DNA of 64,000 nucleotides from Dokdonia donghaensis DSW-1 (GCF_001653755.1 NZ_CP015125.1:2365501-2429500), one strand, 5' to 3'; shown: positions 17,406-25,640, counted from the stretch's first letter. A program made the numbers and translations. Notes: generated by a model not told the origin, from the sequence alone.

Positions 17406-18530
17406 ATGAGATTCCTATCTATTTTATCACTTATATTACTTGTGGCGCTTTCTTGCAAACAGGAAACTAAAACTGCACAAAAATCAGACAATGAGCCCGT
17501 TATCCCTTTTTCTGAGGTTGAAATAGAATTTTTACATCAAGATAGTACGAGTATAAGAGCGATTGAGGTTACAGAAGATGCTGTAATGTATGCTGGTAGT
17601 GATGGGCGTTATGGAATTTATAAACTAAATCTTACTAATACAAAGACAACAGATGCAGATATTGCATCACAATATGAAGTTGCAAATAAGGGAAGAATAG
17701 ATTTTTTAGGTAATAATCCATCTTTTAGAAGTATAGCAAGTACCAGTAAGGCATTCTACATTTTGTCTATAGGGAACCCCGCATTATTATATAGATATGA
17801 TAAAGAGAGTAACGCGGTAACCCTAGTCTATACAGAGCAAAACGAAAAAGTATTTTATGATGCTATGACTTTCTGGAATGATAATGAAGGTATCGCCGTA
17901 GGTGATTCGCTAGACGGTTGTCTCTCTATCATTATCACAAGAGATGGAGGTTTAAGTTGGGCTAAGCTAGCCTGTAGCTCTTTACCTAATCAAATAGCTT
18001 CTGAAGGTGCTTTTGCTGCTAGTAATACAAACATAAAAACCATAGGAGATAAGACCTGGATTATTACTGGTGGAGGCACTTCACGTGTTTATTATTCTGG
18101 AGATAAGGGTAGAAGTTGGACTATTTACAACACGCCTGTTGCTCAAGGTCAAAGTACACTAGGTGCTTATACAATGGATTTTTATGATGCAAATCACGGT
18201 ATTATTTATGGAGGAGATTATGAGCAAGCTCAAGATAACAATGATAATATTGCGATAACAACAGATGGAGGTAAACAATGGCAGGTTATAGCCTCTGGAG
18301 CAAATGATGGTTACAAAAGCTGTGTGCAATATGTGCCAAATTCAAATGGACAAGAACTTATAGCCTCAGGGTTTACAGGTATTTCTTACTCAAAAGATGG
18401 GGGAGAAAGCTGGTCACAAATCTCAGACGCACCGTTCTTAAGTTTTAGATTTGCAAACGACAGTACTGCATATGCTGGCGGTCGTAATGCCCTTGCAAAA
18501 CTTACCTTTAAAAGAACTCGTAGTAACTAG
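17406..18530 (+). CDS. YCF48/BNR-repeat beta-propeller lipoprotein
   Basis: A predicted outer-membrane or periplasmic lipoprotein: MRFLSILSLILLVALSCKQ has a clear lipobox, which is why I prefer this ATG over the Met 11 codons upstream. The rest consists of beta-propeller blades with BNR/Asp-box-like motifs, for example SIIITRDGGLSWAKL, YYSGDKGRSWTIY, ITTDGGKQWQVI and YSKDGGESWSQI. Relatives are annotated as oxidoreductases or photosystem-stability-like (YCF48/HCF136) proteins, but no enzymatic residues are visible. The gene is divergent from the rRNA methyltransferase and convergent with the ECF operon, with only 4 bases between stop codons. Confidence 0.85.
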   Translation: MRFLSILSLILLVALSCKQETKTAQKSDNEPVIPFSEVEIEFLHQDSTSIRAIEVTEDAVMYAGSDGRYGIYKLNLTNTKTTDADIASQYEVANKGRIDFLGNNPSFRSIASTSKAFYILSIGNPALLYRYDKESNAVTLVYTEQNEKVFYDAMTFWNDNEGIAVGDSLDGCLSIIITRDGGLSWAKLACSSLPNQIASEGAFAASNTNIKTIGDKTWIITGGGTSRVYYSGDKGRSWTIYNTPVAQGQSTLGAYTMDFYDANHGIIYGGDYEQAQDNNDNIAITTDGGKQWQVIASGANDGYKSCVQYVPNSNGQELIASGFTGISYSKDGGESWSQISDAPFLSFRFANDSTAYAGGRNALAKLTFKRTRSN

Positions 18531-18534
18531 CGAG

Positions 18535-18993
18535 TTATCTTTTGTCACGTTTGTGATTTTTATCACCACGTAGTTTACGTATCAAGTCACGTCTAAAATC
18601 ATTTTCAGCCTTCAGGAGGACTAATATCTTCTTTGAGGTGATTTTATCTTTTAAGCCGCTCAATAATTTTGTGCGTGCTTCAAGTTTTTGTTTTTCTAGC
18701 GCTTGTATGTTCTTTAATGTGGTTGTTGCAGTAGCCTCATCCATCGAGTCAAACTCAGACTTGAGCTCTCTCATAACCTTACGCTCGTTATCATAGATAT
18801 CACCCATACGCCCGTCATATATATTATAGACCGGCCAGAAAGTTTGAGCCTCATCTGGTGTAAGCTCTAATCGTTCTGTAATAAAGGCTACTTTAAGCGC
18901 TTTAATTTTCTCTCGTTTACTTTCTTTATCCTCTTGTGCTATTGTTGTTGTAGCTATGATAAATGTGAGTACTAATGTTATATATATTTTCAT
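18535..18993 (-). CDS. Exported Spy/LTXXQ-like helical protein of the ECF operon
   Basis: A small exported protein with signal peptide MKIYITLVLTFIIATTTIAQ followed by an almost entirely charged helical region (ITERLELTPDEAQTFWPVYNIYD, ending KHKRDKR). The layout resembles Spy/CpxP-type LTXXQ proteins: a TPDEAQ motif where CpxP has LTxxQ, then long helices. It is the third gene after the sigma factor and the anti-sigma-like gene, separated from the latter by 2 bases, and flavobacterial relatives are often labelled sensor of ECF-type sigma factor. A role in sensing envelope stress is inferred from gene order and shape. Confidence 0.78.
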   Translation of the reverse strand: MKIYITLVLTFIIATTTIAQEDKESKREKIKALKVAFITERLELTPDEAQTFWPVYNIYDGRMGDIYDNERKVMRELKSEFDSMDEATATTTLKNIQALEKQKLEARTKLLSGLKDKITSKKILVLLKAENDFRRDLIRKLRGDKNHKRDKR

Positions 18994-18995
18994 AA

Positions 18996-19523
18996 TTAAT
19001 CTATGTATAAATCAAAACCATCTAAGCGCTCATCTAGATAATCTATAATAACAGATTCATCTAGGGCAAGATCATTTTGAAGGTCGTTTATATCGTCTTC
19101 TGTGAGCCACTCTGCAAATTCTATGCCTTCTAAGTCGGTGGCTTCATCATCAAAATATGCAGCTATTGTAGTGATATCATCACCAGATGAGCTTTGTACC
19201 TGAGTCCATACTATACTAACTAGCAGGAGTAATGCAGCAGCAATTCCAGCAATAGGGTAGAGGTACTGTTTTAAACTAATGACTTTAGTTTCGGTGTCAT
19301 TACTATAAGAAAGATCTTCAGTACGCTTTCGCGAAAGCGTATCTAAAATAGCTTCCTTACTAGTTGCAAAATAGTCATCTGGCACATCAAATCTAGATGA
19401 GCTGCTATCTGATAACTGATCATCTAGTCTTATCTGATTTAATAAATGCTCTTTACTCTCTTGAAAATAGTTTTCTGGAGTACTGAAACCTCGATGTTTT
19501 GGTATGTTGTTTTCTGTTTTCAC
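18996..19523 (-). CDS. Single-pass membrane protein, probable anti-sigma factor
   Basis: The protein has a cytoplasmic N-terminal region of about 90 residues, one transmembrane helix (LYPIAGIAAALLLLVSIVW) and an acidic outer tail. The N-terminal part holds two copies of one motif, GFSTPENYFQESKEHLL and RFDVPDDYFATSKEAIL, a visible internal duplication. Placement between an ECF sigma gene and a Spy-like sensor gene, together with the topology, suggests that it sequesters the sigma factor; no classic zinc anti-sigma motif (HxxxCxxC) is present. The dispersed palindrome encodes LSRKR between the duplicated motif and the membrane helix. Confidence 0.75.
   Translation of the reverse strand: MKTENNIPKHRGFSTPENYFQESKEHLLNQIRLDDQLSDSSSSRFDVPDDYFATSKEAILDTLSRKRTEDLSYSNDTETKVISLKQYLYPIAGIAAALLLLVSIVWTQVQSSSGDDITTIAAYFDDEATDLEGIEFAEWLTEDDINDLQNDLALDESVIIDYLDERLDGFDLYID
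19323..19340. repeat. Dispersed palindrome copy 6 (ACGCTTTCGCGAAAGCGT)
   Basis: A perfect 18-bp palindrome inside the anti-sigma-like gene, read as TLSRKR. Confidence 0.9.
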
Positions 19524-19556
19524 GTTACTAATAAGACATTTTAAATATCTAAAGGT

Positions 19557-20105
19557 TTAATCACTAGTTAGAATACTGGTTAGTTTCTTGGTCGCAATGT
19601 GATAAGAACTTTTTAGAGCGCCCACAGAGGTACCCAGTATCTCGCTTATATCATCATATTTCATATCTTGATAATACTTCATCTGGAAAACGAGTCGTTG
19701 CTTTTCTGGTAGTTGCGTAAGTGCTTTTTCTAGTGCAATTTGTATATCATTACCAGTAAAATAAACATCACTCTCTAAGTTTTCTATTATTCTATCTTGT
19801 AACTCCTCACTTGATATCTGGGCTTGTTTTGCTCTTTTCTTTAAAAATGTGAGCGATTCATTTGTCGCAATTCTATAGAGCCAGGTATACAATTTACTAT
19901 CACCTTTGAAGTTTTTTATACTCTTATAAACTTTTATAAAAACATTTTGAAGCACATCATCTGCATCTTCGTGATTTTTTACAATACCTCGTATATGCCA
20001 GTAAAGTGGCTTTTGATACGTGTCAAGTAATAATGAGAAGGACCTAGTGTCGCCCTTCTGGAGGGATGCTATGAGCTGTTGTTCTTCTATTTTAGTAAGC
20101 TTTAC
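19557..20105 (-). CDS. ECF-type RNA polymerase sigma factor with no canonical start codon
   Basis: An alternative sigma factor of the ECF group. Region 2 reads SLLLDTYQKPLYWHIRGI, HEDADDVLQNVFIKVYK and YTWLYRIATNESL; region 4 reads LPEKQRLVFQMKYYQDM and YDDISEILGTSVGALKS. The reading frame is open from 20105, directly after a TAA, and the protein-like sequence starts at about KLTKIEEQQLI. No ATG, GTG or TTG occurs in this frame before a GTG at 19953-19955, which would delete half of region 2. An ATA at 20088-20090 is one possible non-standard start. The sigma, anti-sigma-like and Spy-like genes (gaps of 33 and 2 bases) form one operon. Function is secure, the start is not. Confidence 0.85.
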   Translation of the reverse strand, partial: VKLTKIEEQQLIASLQKGDTRSFSLLLDTYQKPLYWHIRGIVKNHEDADDVLQNVFIKVYKSIKNFKGDSKLYTWLYRIATNESLTFLKKRAKQAQISSEELQDRIIENLESDVYFTGNDIQIALEKALTQLPEKQRLVFQMKYYQDMKYDDISEILGTSVGALKSSYHIATKKLTSILTSD

Positions 20106-20190
20106 TTAGTTATTGGACTCTTTAAGTTGTAAAAGGTTTAATCATCATCAATAATAACTATATGGTAGTCTTTATTTAACATTAAAATTC

Positions 20191-20208
20191 CACTTTATCG
20201 ATAAAGTG
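20191..20208. promoter_or_regulatory. 18-bp palindrome, candidate operator (CACTTTATCGATAAAGTG)
   Basis: A perfect dyad located about 85 bases upstream of the ECF sigma reading frame and unrelated to the dispersed palindrome. Flanking TAAAAT and ATTTTA extend the symmetry imperfectly. It may be a regulator-binding site for the ECF operon; no regulator can be named. Confidence 0.4.
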
Positions 20209-20374
20209 CATTTTATAACGATTAAATACACAAAAAGCTTGTGAGCTTTAAAAACATCTTTTATATTTACACCATCATAAAGAAGTTGATTAATTTAAGA
20301 ATACCCCAATTCATATATTGATTTAATAAGTGCCTTACCCCAAATTGGGCATTTTTTATCTAACCTACTAAACT

Positions 20375-20402
20375 AAAAAAGCCCGTATAAACGGGCTTTT
20401 TT
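20375..20402 (-). terminator. Hairpin terminator downstream of rpoD
   Basis: AAAAAAGCCCGT pairs with ACGGGCTTTTTT around a 4-nt loop, giving a 12-bp stem with A/T tracts 19 bases after the rpoD stop. Confidence 0.9.
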
Positions 20403-20421
20403 TATGAATTAGAACTACGTA

Positions 20422-21288
20422 TTATCCTAAGTATTTCATTAAGATTTTACTCTTAGAGGTATGGCGCAATCTTTTAATTGCTTTCTCTCTAATCTGGCGT
20501 ACACGCTCACGACTTAGGTCAAAAATATCACCTATTTCTTGAAGTGTCATCGCTGGTTGATTACCTAAACCGTAGTTAAGACGTACAACCTCTGCTTCTT
20601 TTTCTGTAAGTGTATCTAGCGCTCTATTTATCTCAATACTTAGTGACTCTTGCATAAGCTCTCTATCTGGGCGAGGTGACTCACTAGAACTTAATACGTC
20701 ATAAAGGTTGTTATCATTTTCTCCTTCGGCAAATGGCGCATCCATACTAAGGCTACGACTCACGTTTTTAAGAGATATTTTTACTTTCTCCTCAGAGATA
20801 TCAAGATACTTTGCAATCTCACCAGAGGTAGGCTTACGCTCGTGTACCTGCTGTAAGTATACCATTGCTTTGTTAATCTTGCTTATTTCTCCAATTTTAT
20901 TGAGAGGTAAACGTACCGTACGTGCGTGCTCTGCTATTGCTTGTAAGATAGACTGTCTAATCCACCATACAGCATAAGATATAAATTTGAAACCTCTAGT
21001 TTCGTCAAAACGCTTAGCAGCCTTTACAAGCCCTACGTTTCCTTCATTAATAAGGTCAGAAAGTGATAGACCTTGGTTTTGATATTGCTTTGCTACAGAT
21101 ATAACAAAACGAAGGTTTGCGCGTGTAAGTGCATCTAGTGCTCTCTCATCTCCTTTTTGAATACGCTGTGCTAACTCAACCTCCTCTTCGGCAGTAATCA
21201 AATCTATCTTGCTCACATCCTGAAGATAATTATTCAGGGATTTCGTCTCTCTGTTAGTAACCTGCTTGGTGATTTTGAGTTGTCTCAT
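20422..21288 (-). CDS. rpoD: Primary sigma factor RpoD/SigA (short Bacteroidetes type)
   Basis: The housekeeping sigma-70 subunit. At 288 residues it lacks the long region 1.1 and insert of proteobacterial RpoD, as is normal in Bacteroidetes. Region 1.2 reads NNYLQDVSKIDLITAEEEVELAQRI, region 2 contains ANLRFVISVAKQYQNQGLS and DLINEGNVGLVKAAKRFD with FKFISYAVWWIRQSI, and region 4 ends with EIGDIFDLSRERVRQIREKAI, the -35-type recognition helix. Start MRQLKITKQ is the expected one. It is monocistronic with its own terminator. Confidence 0.96.
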   Translation of the reverse strand: MRQLKITKQVTNRETKSLNNYLQDVSKIDLITAEEEVELAQRIQKGDERALDALTRANLRFVISVAKQYQNQGLSLSDLINEGNVGLVKAAKRFDETRGFKFISYAVWWIRQSILQAIAEHARTVRLPLNKIGEISKINKAMVYLQQVHERKPTSGEIAKYLDISEEKVKISLKNVSRSLSMDAPFAEGENDNNLYDVLSSSESPRPDRELMQESLSIEINRALDTLTEKEAEVVRLNYGLGNQPAMTLQEIGDIFDLSRERVRQIREKAIKRLRHTSKSKILMKYLG

Positions 21289-21492
21289 ATGGTATAATTA
21301 TATTTATATATGGTCTAGTATAGCCGAAATAAGTAATACAAACAACTATTTAACTAAACCTGTTAATGTATAGCCCAAAAGCAGAAACAAATAATAAATA
21401 CTTGTACTTTCTAGATGTTTACTCTAAGGCCTCTAATAAACTTATACGTAGAATTTTCTATTTTGTTACATTTATAAACAAAAATATTCGGT

Positions 21493-21939
21493 ATGAAAAG
21501 AATTAATGTTGTTATACTCTTATTATTAATGTGTTATGTTTCTTGTGATAATACTAGTAATGTCGAAAAAAGTAACTCTAAGGATACAATTACCTCAAGA
21601 AATAGTGATATATACACCACTTTTGACCCCACTTATGCACACGTTGTGTATTTCTGGTTCAAAGAGGGTACCACTCAAAACGATCGAGCACTATTTGAGA
21701 AGTCATTACGCACGTTTTTAAACAAGTCAAAATATGCAAAGACTAACTTTATAGGGACACCACCTAGAGCTACGCGTGATGTGGTAGATGATAGTTTTAC
21801 TTACAATCTTATATTAAGTTTTGATTCGGCCCAGGCGCAGGAGACATATCAAGATGAGCCTGCTCACAAAGTATTTATCGACGAGTGTGCTCATTTATGG
21901 GAGAAAGTTATTGTGTATGATGCTACCCAGATACAATAG
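21493..21939 (+). CDS. Dabb (stress-responsive A/B barrel) domain lipoprotein
   Basis: A small predicted lipoprotein (MKRINVVILLLLMCYVSC). It has one Dabb domain, seen in AHVVYFWFKEGTTQNDRALFE, the stretch FIGTPP, then NLILSFDSAQAQETYQDEPAH and the closing FIDECAHLWEKVIVYDA. Dabb proteins are dimeric alpha-beta barrels of largely unknown role, often linked to stress; an exported one is less usual. It stands alone, with 76 bases and a dispersed palindrome before the ABC exporter gene. Confidence 0.85.
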   Translation: MKRINVVILLLLMCYVSCDNTSNVEKSNSKDTITSRNSDIYTTFDPTYAHVVYFWFKEGTTQNDRALFEKSLRTFLNKSKYAKTNFIGTPPRATRDVVDDSFTYNLILSFDSAQAQETYQDEPAHKVFIDECAHLWEKVIVYDATQIQ

Positions 21940-21977
21940 TTAAAAAATACTTTAGAGATGCTATGTAATTATGAGTA

Positions 21978-21993
21978 CGCTTTCGCGAAAGCG
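21978..21993. repeat. Dispersed palindrome copy 7 (CGCTTTCGCGAAAGCG)
   Basis: A perfect palindrome in the gap between the Dabb lipoprotein gene and the ABC exporter gene, 22 bases before the exporter start. Confidence 0.9.
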
Positions 21994-22015
21994 CATTTAT
22001 AACTAGCTTTACCTT

Positions 22016-23767
22016 ATGACAAAGGAAAAAGAAAAAAAGAATAAAGTCACTATAGCGTCTGCCTTTACATCTATTATTTGGCCACGCCGAAAGTTAGTTT
22101 TTATAGGTCTTATATTAATAGTTATAAGTAGACTTGCCAGCCTTATTTTACCTTGGAAATCTAAGGCTCTTCTGGATGACATCATTCCTAATAAGGATAT
22201 GAGTGCGCTTTATGATCTACTCTGGCTCGTAGGTTTTGCATTACTCATACAGGCTGTAACCTCATTTTTACTCACGCGCATACTAAGTGTGCAAGCACAA
22301 TACCTCATATCAGAATTAAGAGCTCAAGTTCAAAAAAAGGTACTGTCATTGCCTATTAGTTTTTTTGATAATACAAAGTCTGGAGCCCTAGTTTCTCGTA
22401 TTATGAGTGATGTAGAAGGAGTACGTAATTTAATAGGTACAGGGCTTGTACAGCTCGTGGGAGGTACTATTACAGCAATTGTATCACTTGTGCTTTTAAT
22501 ACGCATCAACGCTTTGATGACACTTTTTGTCTTTTTACCAGTAGCAATTTTTGGTTATGTCGCGTTAAGAGCATTTAAGTACATACGTCCTATCTTTAGA
22601 AACCGAGGTAAAATAAATGCTCAGGTAAAAGGAAGACTTACAGAAACACTTGCAGGAGTGCGCGTCATAAAAGGTTTCGGAGCAGAGGCACAAGAAAATA
22701 AAACTTTTGAAGAAGGTGTAGATATGCTTTTTCAAAATGTAAAGAAAAGTCTTACTGCAACAGCTGTGATGACGAGTAGCTCTACATTTTTACTAGGTCT
22801 GGCCTCTGTAGGTATAATGGGTATAGGAGGTTATTTTATGATACAAGGGGAGATGACCACCGGTGAGTTTTTATTTTTTACGCTCTTACTGGGTTTTATG
22901 ATTGCTCCCATTGTGCAAATGAGTAACATAGGTAGCCAGCTCACAGAAGCTCTTGCAGGTCTAGATCGTACAGAGGAGTTAATGAATATGACACCAGAAG
23001 ATGAGCTGGGTAATCGTGATATAACACTTGATAAATTACACGGTGATATCAAGTTTGATAATGTTTCTTTCTCTTACGAGAAAGGCAAACAAGTGATACA
23101 TAATATCTCATTTGAAGCAAAAGCGGGTACAACAATTGCACTAGTAGGAAGCTCTGGATCTGGAAAGTCTACCATTGCAGGCCTGGCGGCTACATTTTTA
23201 AATCCGCAATCTGGAGAGGTATCTGTAGATGGTAATGACTTATCTCGAGTACAGCTATCAAGTTACAGACAAAATTTAGGGGTCGTTCTTCAAGACGAAT
23301 TTCTTTTTGAGGGAACTATACGTGAGAATATACTCTTTCCCAGACCAAATGCTAGTGAAGAACGCTTATTAAAGGCTGTAAAAGCGGGTTATGTAAATGA
23401 GTTTACAGACCGTTTTGATGACGGTCTTGACACCTTAATAGGTGAGCGTGGGGTGAAGCTATCTGGAGGCCAGCGCCAGCGCATTGCCATTGCAAGAGCC
23501 ATTCTTGCAGATCCTAAGATAATCATTCTAGATGAAGCCACTTCTAACCTTGACACAGAGAGTGAGGCGCTTATTCAAAAATCGCTTTCTGAGCTTGTAA
23601 AAGATAGAACTACTATTGTTATTGCCCACAGACTAAGCACCATTAAAAAAGCAGATCAAATTATAGTGATAGAAGATGGGCGCATAGCAGAGCAAGGTAC
23701 GCACGATACGCTCATAGCGCAAGAGGGAAGGTATTATGATCTTTATACCTATCAAGCAAAAATATAG
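22016..23767 (+). CDS. ABC exporter, fused permease and ATPase (MsbA-like)
   Basis: A half-size type IV (MsbA/LmrA-type) exporter of 583 residues that dimerises in the inner membrane. The N-terminal half has six membrane helices (for example LVFIGLILIVISRLASLIL, LMTLFVFLPVAIFGYVAL and TGEFLFFTLLLGFMIAPI). The nucleotide-binding domain carries Walker A GSSGSGKST, Q-loop VVLQDEF, signature LSGGQRQR, Walker B IIILDEATS and the switch His in VIAHRLST. Substrate cannot be told; lipid or drug export is usual. It ends 8 bases before the convergent DUF2237 gene; an imperfect 9-bp hairpin (23771-23793) spans the two stops. Confidence 0.94.
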   Translation: MTKEKEKKNKVTIASAFTSIIWPRRKLVFIGLILIVISRLASLILPWKSKALLDDIIPNKDMSALYDLLWLVGFALLIQAVTSFLLTRILSVQAQYLISELRAQVQKKVLSLPISFFDNTKSGALVSRIMSDVEGVRNLIGTGLVQLVGGTITAIVSLVLLIRINALMTLFVFLPVAIFGYVALRAFKYIRPIFRNRGKINAQVKGRLTETLAGVRVIKGFGAEAQENKTFEEGVDMLFQNVKKSLTATAVMTSSSTFLLGLASVGIMGIGGYFMIQGEMTTGEFLFFTLLLGFMIAPIVQMSNIGSQLTEALAGLDRTEELMNMTPEDELGNRDITLDKLHGDIKFDNVSFSYEKGKQVIHNISFEAKAGTTIALVGSSGSGKSTIAGLAATFLNPQSGEVSVDGNDLSRVQLSSYRQNLGVVLQDEFLFEGTIRENILFPRPNASEERLLKAVKAGYVNEFTDRFDDGLDTLIGERGVKLSGGQRQRIAIARAILADPKIIILDEATSNLDTESEALIQKSLSELVKDRTTIVIAHRLSTIKKADQIIVIEDGRIAEQGTHDTLIAQEGRYYDLYTYQAKI

Positions 23768-23775
23768 CGTGAAGC

Positions 23776-24156
23776 TTACAGAGCGTAGGCTTCAAGAACT
23801 TCAATAGTTGTATACTCTAGTGCTTTTTGATGTGTGGCTGCAAGGTTAAGTAAGGGAGCAACCCCAGCCTTTTCGGCTTCTAGCCAGCGCATTATACAAA
23901 GGCACCATCCATCATTAGGTTTAAGACCGGGAAAATTATATTGAGGTATAGGAGTAGAAAGATCATTTCCTCTAGTCTTTGTGTAGTTTAAAAATGCCTC
24001 GGTCATAACAGCACAAACTACGTGTGTGCCTCTATCTATACTTGCCGTGCGGCAGTAACCATCTCTAAAATAACCAGTCATAGGGTCTGTACAACAACCT
24101 ATAAGTGTTTCTCCGTAAACATTATATTCTATAGTAGATGATGGTGTGTGACTCAT
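23776..24156 (-). CDS. DUF2237 family cysteine-rich protein
   Basis: A conserved protein of unknown function. It matches the family pattern closely: YGETLIGCCTDPMTGYFRDG, then GTHVVCAVMTEAFLNYTKTRGNDLSTP, FPGLKPNDGWCLCIMRWLEA and the closing ATHQKALEY. The clustered Cys residues (CC, C, C, CLC) suggest metal or redox chemistry, but this is inference. There is no signal peptide. It is monocistronic and convergent with the ABC exporter gene. Confidence 0.88.
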   Translation of the reverse strand: MSHTPSSTIEYNVYGETLIGCCTDPMTGYFRDGYCRTASIDRGTHVVCAVMTEAFLNYTKTRGNDLSTPIPQYNFPGLKPNDGWCLCIMRWLEAEKAGVAPLLNLAATHQKALEYTTIEVLEAYAL

Positions 24157-24301
24157 TTCTAAAAATTTGTTAATGATTATAGCGTGTTCTTAATAAAGAT
24201 ATAAAGTTACGGTTATACCTTCTTATAATTATCACAATATGTAAATCCTTGTTTAATAAAAATGCTAAATTTATAAACAACTAATCATAAGAAAATTAAA
24301 A

Positions 24302-24664
24302 ATGGATTATTTATCAATTATCTTAAAGTGTATTGTAGGACTAAGCATCTTAAACGTATGGTTACTACGCACGGGTACATCTTCACAATGGAGAGGTGGT
24401 AATGCGAGCACGCTCAAAGAAGAGTTTGCACACTATGGACTATCAGAAAGTACAATGAAGATTGTAGGAACTATAAAATGTTTACTTGCTGTAGGTTTAC
24501 TAGTTTCAATCTTTTTTCCTGTTCTAGAGTTTTACAGCGCACTAGGTATTGCTATAATGATGACTGGAGCTATCGCTATGCACCTTAAGGTAGGAGACCC
24601 TCTTAAAAAGTCATTTCCAGCATTTTTATTTCTAGCAATTTCTGTTCTAATTATTCTTATCTAA
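24302..24664 (+). CDS. DoxX-like membrane protein (A)
   Basis: A four-helix membrane protein of 120 residues (helices around YLSIILKCIVGLSILNVWL, IKCLLAVGLLVSIFF, ALGIAIMMTGAIAMH and PAFLFLAISVLIILI). The HYGLSES and MHLKVGDPLKKSFPA segments match the DoxX/DoxD-like group, and the neighbouring convergent gene is of the same class (FKRFGLSATQ). Function is unknown, possibly redox or quinone related. Its last 8 bases overlap the 3' end of that neighbour. Confidence 0.8.
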   Translation: MDYLSIILKCIVGLSILNVWLLRTGTSSQWRGGNASTLKEEFAHYGLSESTMKIVGTIKCLLAVGLLVSIFFPVLEFYSALGIAIMMTGAIAMHLKVGDPLKKSFPAFLFLAISVLIILI

Positions 24665-25007
24665 GAACTATTAGATAATAGGCCAAGTAAGCATTGAGAA
24701 CAAAAAATGTAAACGCAGGTAGTGAGGCTATAAAGCTATCTTTTATGCGAAGTCTTACAAACCATCCCAATAGCATAAGAAGTGAAATACCTATTAAAGC
24801 ACTTATTTGTAATGGTCTGTAAAAGAAACCTATTATAATACCCAGACCACCTAGTATTTGTGCAACACCAGTAATTTTACGTTGTGTCGCAGAGAGGCCA
24901 AAACGTTTAAACTCGGTAGTCATAAAGTTTGAAGATAAACAACTTATGCCGTAGTATAAGAATGAAAACCCTATCAAACCTATAAGAATTATATGTGCTG
25001 TTTTCAT
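24657..25007 (-). CDS. DoxX-like membrane protein (B)
   Basis: A second DoxX-family protein with four hydrophobic segments (AHIILIGLIGFSFLYYGI, ITGVAQILGGLGIIIGFF, ALIGISLLMLLGWFV and FTFFVLNAYLAYYLIV). I use the ATG at 25005-25007, since MKTAHIIL begins the first helix; a longer frame exists 11 codons upstream. It is convergent with, and overlaps, DoxX-like A. The shared pattern EFxxxGLS...KI.G in both suggests an old duplication. Confidence 0.8.
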   Translation of the reverse strand: MKTAHIILIGLIGFSFLYYGISCLSSNFMTTEFKRFGLSATQRKITGVAQILGGLGIIIGFFYRPLQISALIGISLLMLLGWFVRLRIKDSFIASLPAFTFFVLNAYLAYYLIVLR

Positions 25008-25047
25008 AATTAATACTTGTTTTACAAATGTACTACCCACATAAAAT

Positions 25048-25071
25048 AAAAGCGACCCGTAGGTCGCTTTT
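25048..25071 (-). terminator. Hairpin terminator downstream of the 107-residue hypothetical gene
   Basis: AAAAGCGACC pairs with GGTCGCTTTT around a 4-nt loop; it lies 16 bases past the stop of the minus-strand gene at 25088. Confidence 0.87.
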
Positions 25072-25087
25072 AATATGATTATTATAT

Positions 25088-25411
25088 CTATTTAATATAC
25101 TGACTACTTTGCTCTTCTAAGTTTTCATTAGACTCACCTCCTTGACTATAGAGCATATTTTCTTCATCTTTAATATGATTGGTTGTCTTTTTACTAGCCT
25201 GCTTGCGTCCAGGTACATCTAGGTCTTTTCCAGAAAAATCTACTTTTTCTGTTCTATTAGTTAGAGCTACATCATCACCACCATCTTGGCGTATGTTATT
25301 TTCAAAATCTTGACCTAAAACTTTCAGATCTTCTGGTGTAACATCAGAGTTGTAAGTAGTATCCGTTTTTTCGGCTGTAAGCTTATTGCTTGTATCTTTC
25401 ATTGGTTTCAT
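25088..25411 (-). CDS. Small acidic hydrophilic protein of unknown function
   Basis: I do not recognise a family. The 107-residue product is hydrophilic, rich in Asp, Glu, Asn and Lys, with no membrane segment or signal peptide, and probably largely disordered except for a helix around SDVTPEDLKVLGQDFENNI. It has a good terminator and an isolated promoter region, which supports a real gene. Start could be the first Met or the Met three codons later. Composition resembles small stress-induced proteins, but this is only a resemblance. Confidence 0.65.
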   Translation of the reverse strand: MKPMKDTSNKLTAEKTDTTYNSDVTPEDLKVLGQDFENNIRQDGGDDVALTNRTEKVDFSGKDLDVPGRKQASKKTTNHIKDEENMLYSQGGESNENLEEQSSQYIK

Positions 25412-25603
25412 AATGTTCTTTTTTATTAAAGTTACGACTATGTACCACCTTTCAAGACTATTTTAACCCGCCACTAAGAAAAAGATAACAGACTTGTTAA
25501 AATGGGGACTTTTATAACTTTTGATTTTACGGACCCAAAAGACTTCTATATGTTATGTAAATAAGCTCTTAATACAACGTAGTAGTGTGTTGTAAGAATA
25601 ATT

Positions 25604-25621
25604 ACGCTTTCGCGAAAGCGT
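25604..25621. repeat. Dispersed palindrome copy 8 (ACGCTTTCGCGAAAGCGT)
   Basis: A perfect 18-bp palindrome 20 bases upstream of the candidate promoter of the cold-shock-domain gene. Confidence 0.9.
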
Positions 25622-25640
25622 AAAAACCACTTTTAATTCC

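Larger units (their letters stand above)
20106..20421. other. Intergenic region between rpoD and the ECF operon
   Basis: About 316 bases with no convincing gene. It holds an 18-bp palindrome (20191-20208) that could be an operator for the ECF operon, AT-rich leader sequence, a weak TGCCT...GGGCA hairpin followed by six Ts near 20331-20357, and the rpoD terminator at 20375-20402. Confidence 0.7.

Noticed and set aside
20331..20357. Small RNA with terminator between rpoD and the ECF operon
   Set aside because: The stem is only about five pairs including a G-U, and no promoter is evident, so support is too weak.
23771..23793. Terminator between the ABC exporter and DUF2237 genes
   Set aside because: The hairpin is real but has no T-run on either strand, so termination is not supported.
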